From the NCBI GenBank assembly GCA_902766005.1, contig CACXCB010000252.1, forward strand, positions 1 through 64,000: a stretch of DNA of 64,000 nucleotides, in the 5' to 3' direction. Positions 62,611 through 64,000 of this stretch are shown piece after piece (within the stretch, counting starts at the first letter, position 1; each line of letters starts with the position of its first letter). The position numbers and the translations under genes are program-made. The notes below the pieces were generated by a model, which was not told where the DNA came from, did no database searches, and worked only from the letters and a program-made list of their open reading frames with translations. This stretch comes from an uncultured Erysipelotrichaceae bacterium. Its GTDB lineage: Bacteria; Bacillota_I; Bacilli_A; Erysipelotrichales; Erysipelotrichaceae.

Positions 62611-63636
62611 ATGAAAATTCTGAGAACCGAAAAAATATTATGTCCATGTTGTATGGAAGAACATTTTGTGAAAACCGTCTCCGTTACAGAGCAAAACACA
62701 TTCAAGACAGTTCCTGTTGATTATCAGGCTGAATACTTCTATTGTGATCAGACTGATGAATTTTATGCTGATGAAAAACAAGTTTCCTTGAATGATTTAG
62801 CCATGAAAGATGCGTATCGAAAAAAGACAGGTTTACTAACTGCTGATCAGATCATAGAGATTCGTTCTAAGTATGGTATCAGTCAGACCGATTTATGTCT
62901 TTTATTAGGTTGGGGTGGAAAAACGATTACACGCTATGAAGGACACCAAGTACAGGATATGGCTCATGATACTATCCTGAGAAAAGTCAATTCGGATCCG
63001 GAATGGTTTCTGCAATTGCTTCATGCCGGAAAACGTTTTCTCTCCGATTCAGCCTACAAAAAGTATTTGAAAACGGCAACAACCCTTTTCGAACAGGATC
63101 ATGATATGTATCTAAGGAGTGCAATTCTTTCAAAATACATAGGATTTTTTGACAAACCGGAAGCGACAGGAAAAAAATCCATTTCAATTGATGTAGTCAC
63201 GGATATGATTCGTTACTATTCTAATTCTTTGAATGTAACAAATTTATTTCTTGTAAAACTTATGAAAATGTTATGGTATGCGGATGCATTATCTTATAAA
63301 CGATATGGTCATTCCATCTCCGGTCTTGTGTACTGTGCTTTACCTATGGGAGCAGTTCCCATCGCCTATGAAACTATCATTGATATAAGTACTATAAATT
63401 ATAAAGTTGTTGAAATTAGTGACGGTATAGGATATAAATTTCTACCCACTGATGATAAGACGTATCCTCATCTGACACCGGAAGACATAAGCATCCTTGA
63501 TACAGTTATTCAACATTTCGGTAAGGCTTCCAAAGCTGATATAGTAGAAACAATGCATCAGGAAGATGCCTATAAAAACACCAAGCCGAATGATATTATT
63601 CAATTCAAATACACACAAACATTAAGCTTGTCTTGA
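62611..63636 (+). CDS. MqsA-like zinc/HTH protein fused to a Panacea (SocA/DUF4065) antitoxin domain
   Basis: 341 residues. A zinc site with CPCC (12-15) and a later cysteine opens the protein. A helix-turn-helix (about 85-115) has YGISQTDLCLLLGWGGKTITRYE, and the Panacea domain (about 205-320) has KLMKMLWYADALSYKRYGHS and YCALPMGAVP. Panacea is known as an antitoxin domain that pairs with many unrelated toxins. Its HTH probably binds the palindrome at 62124-62137. GAGGAG precedes the ATG. Confidence 0.82.
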   Translation: MKILRTEKILCPCCMEEHFVKTVSVTEQNTFKTVPVDYQAEYFYCDQTDEFYADEKQVSLNDLAMKDAYRKKTGLLTADQIIEIRSKYGISQTDLCLLLGWGGKTITRYEGHQVQDMAHDTILRKVNSDPEWFLQLLHAGKRFLSDSAYKKYLKTATTLFEQDHDMYLRSAILSKYIGFFDKPEATGKKSISIDVVTDMIRYYSNSLNVTNLFLVKLMKMLWYADALSYKRYGHSISGLVYCALPMGAVPIAYETIIDISTINYKVVEISDGIGYKFLPTDDKTYPHLTPEDISILDTVIQHFGKASKADIVETMHQEDAYKNTKPNDIIQFKYTQTLSLS

Positions 63637-63689
63637 AAAAACATCGATTTTCAATCCACCAAACAGTTTGATTGACTATCGATGTTTTT
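63636..63689. terminator. bidirectional terminator
   Basis: AAAAAACATCGAT pairs with ATCGATGTTTTT, with an inner CAATC/GATTG stem. It separates the convergent antitoxin and methyltransferase genes. Confidence 0.75.
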
Positions 63690-63691
63690 CT

Positions 63692-64000
63692 TTATTTCAC
63701 TATTGCCACCGCAATACCATCCCCGATATCGGGATAATATGTTGTCTCAAAACGTTCATCTTTCAACAGCTTATCCCTGAAGGATTTGATTTTTCTTGTC
63801 ATCTGCAAGGTACTGCGGTTATGAGATAATTGCGGATCGTCCACAATGCCATGAAATTGCAGATTATCAAACACAAAGACTGTCCCGGGTAATGCATTCC
63901 TTAAAAAGTGTTCCAGATATCTGCGGTATTGTGATTTTGCTGCATCAATAAAAATCAGATCATATCTTTTATCTGTTTCAAATTCAGCTGCATCACAAAG
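63692..64000 (-). CDS. SAM-dependent O-methyltransferase, 3' fragment
   Basis: The last 102 codons of a gene that continues past the right edge. YDLIFIDAAKSQYRRYLEH and PGTVFVFDNLQFHG match the metal-binding class I O-methyltransferase family (YrrM/CCoAOMT-like), and the end GDGIAVAIVK is typical. The complete SAM-binding motif I is outside the window. The substrate is unknown. Confidence 0.78.
   Translation of the reverse strand, partial: LCDAAEFETDKRYDLIFIDAAKSQYRRYLEHFLRNALPGTVFVFDNLQFHGIVDDPQLSHNRSTLQMTRKIKSFRDKLLKDERFETTYYPDIGDGIAVAIVK

Overview
The window looks like chromosomal DNA of a low-GC, Gram-positive, probably anaerobic member of the Bacillota. Supporting signs are strong AGGAGG-type ribosome binding sites, HPr with a CcpA (cre) site, an Agr-type signalling locus, a KtrAB potassium system, and the Bacillus-like gene order yybS-gdpP-rplI-dnaB followed by walJ-htrA-rlmH. 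A gut Erysipelotrichia or similar lineage is my guess from gene content (acyl-CoA dehydrogenase with EtfAB, a 4-hydroxybutyrate-type CoA-transferase, phospho-beta-glucosidase); it is not proven. No tRNA, rRNA, CRISPR array or intact insertion sequence was recognised.

Layout. Positions 1-50 are the 5' end of rplK. Then follow a TPM/zinc-ribbon membrane pair, an esterase/oxidoreductase pair, a YoaK protein and a 2-hydroxyacid dehydrogenase (0.2-6.4 kb). An acid-sugar operon (6.6-11.6 kb) has a GarR-type dehydrogenase, a DUF1537 kinase and an unusual hydrolase/membrane fusion; a divergent GntR regulator, a 32-bp palindrome and a cre site suggest its control. A four-gene surface-polysaccharide operon (11.9-16.5 kb) is followed by single metabolic genes, a frameshifted small gene, a secreted HAD lipoprotein, BglA and a MuiA-like protein. 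At 22.8-28.1 kb lie a small zinc-ribbon protein with a structured leader, an ECF sigma/anti-sigma operon, a CoA-transferase and a phospholipase-D-like protein.

The most distinctive part is 28.3-36.7 kb, an Agr-type quorum-sensing locus. It has AgrB, a previously unlisted 43-residue AgrD with no cysteine, an AgrC-like kinase, two LytTR regulators (one split by a frameshift at a perfect A_AAG_GGC slippery heptamer) and an XRE regulator. Divergent from these is a small secreted peptide followed by two overlapping ATPase-permease fusion ABC proteins. A 10-bp direct repeat with 21-bp period sits just upstream of the peptide promoter, as expected for LytTR activation. A decayed second copy of the same arrangement (kinase C-terminus joined to a secreted-peptide C-terminus) lies at 46.9-47.4 kb beside a TraX gene.

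The rest holds etfBA with an acyl-CoA dehydrogenase and a TetR regulator (37-40.7 kb), ktrAB, gene remnants, phosphoglucomutase, HPr and a nucleotidyltransferase-type toxin-antitoxin pair (40.7-46.9 kb). A ten-gene housekeeping operon (58.97 down to 48.34 kb) runs yybS-gdpP-rplI-dnaB-M23 peptidase-walJ-htrA-rlmH-malQ-yfbR; its HtrA has lost all three catalytic residues. Upstream of it is a 540-bp non-coding region with a probable structured RNA. The window closes with an ABC exporter pair, a Panacea-type toxin-antitoxin module and the 3' part of an O-methyltransferase.
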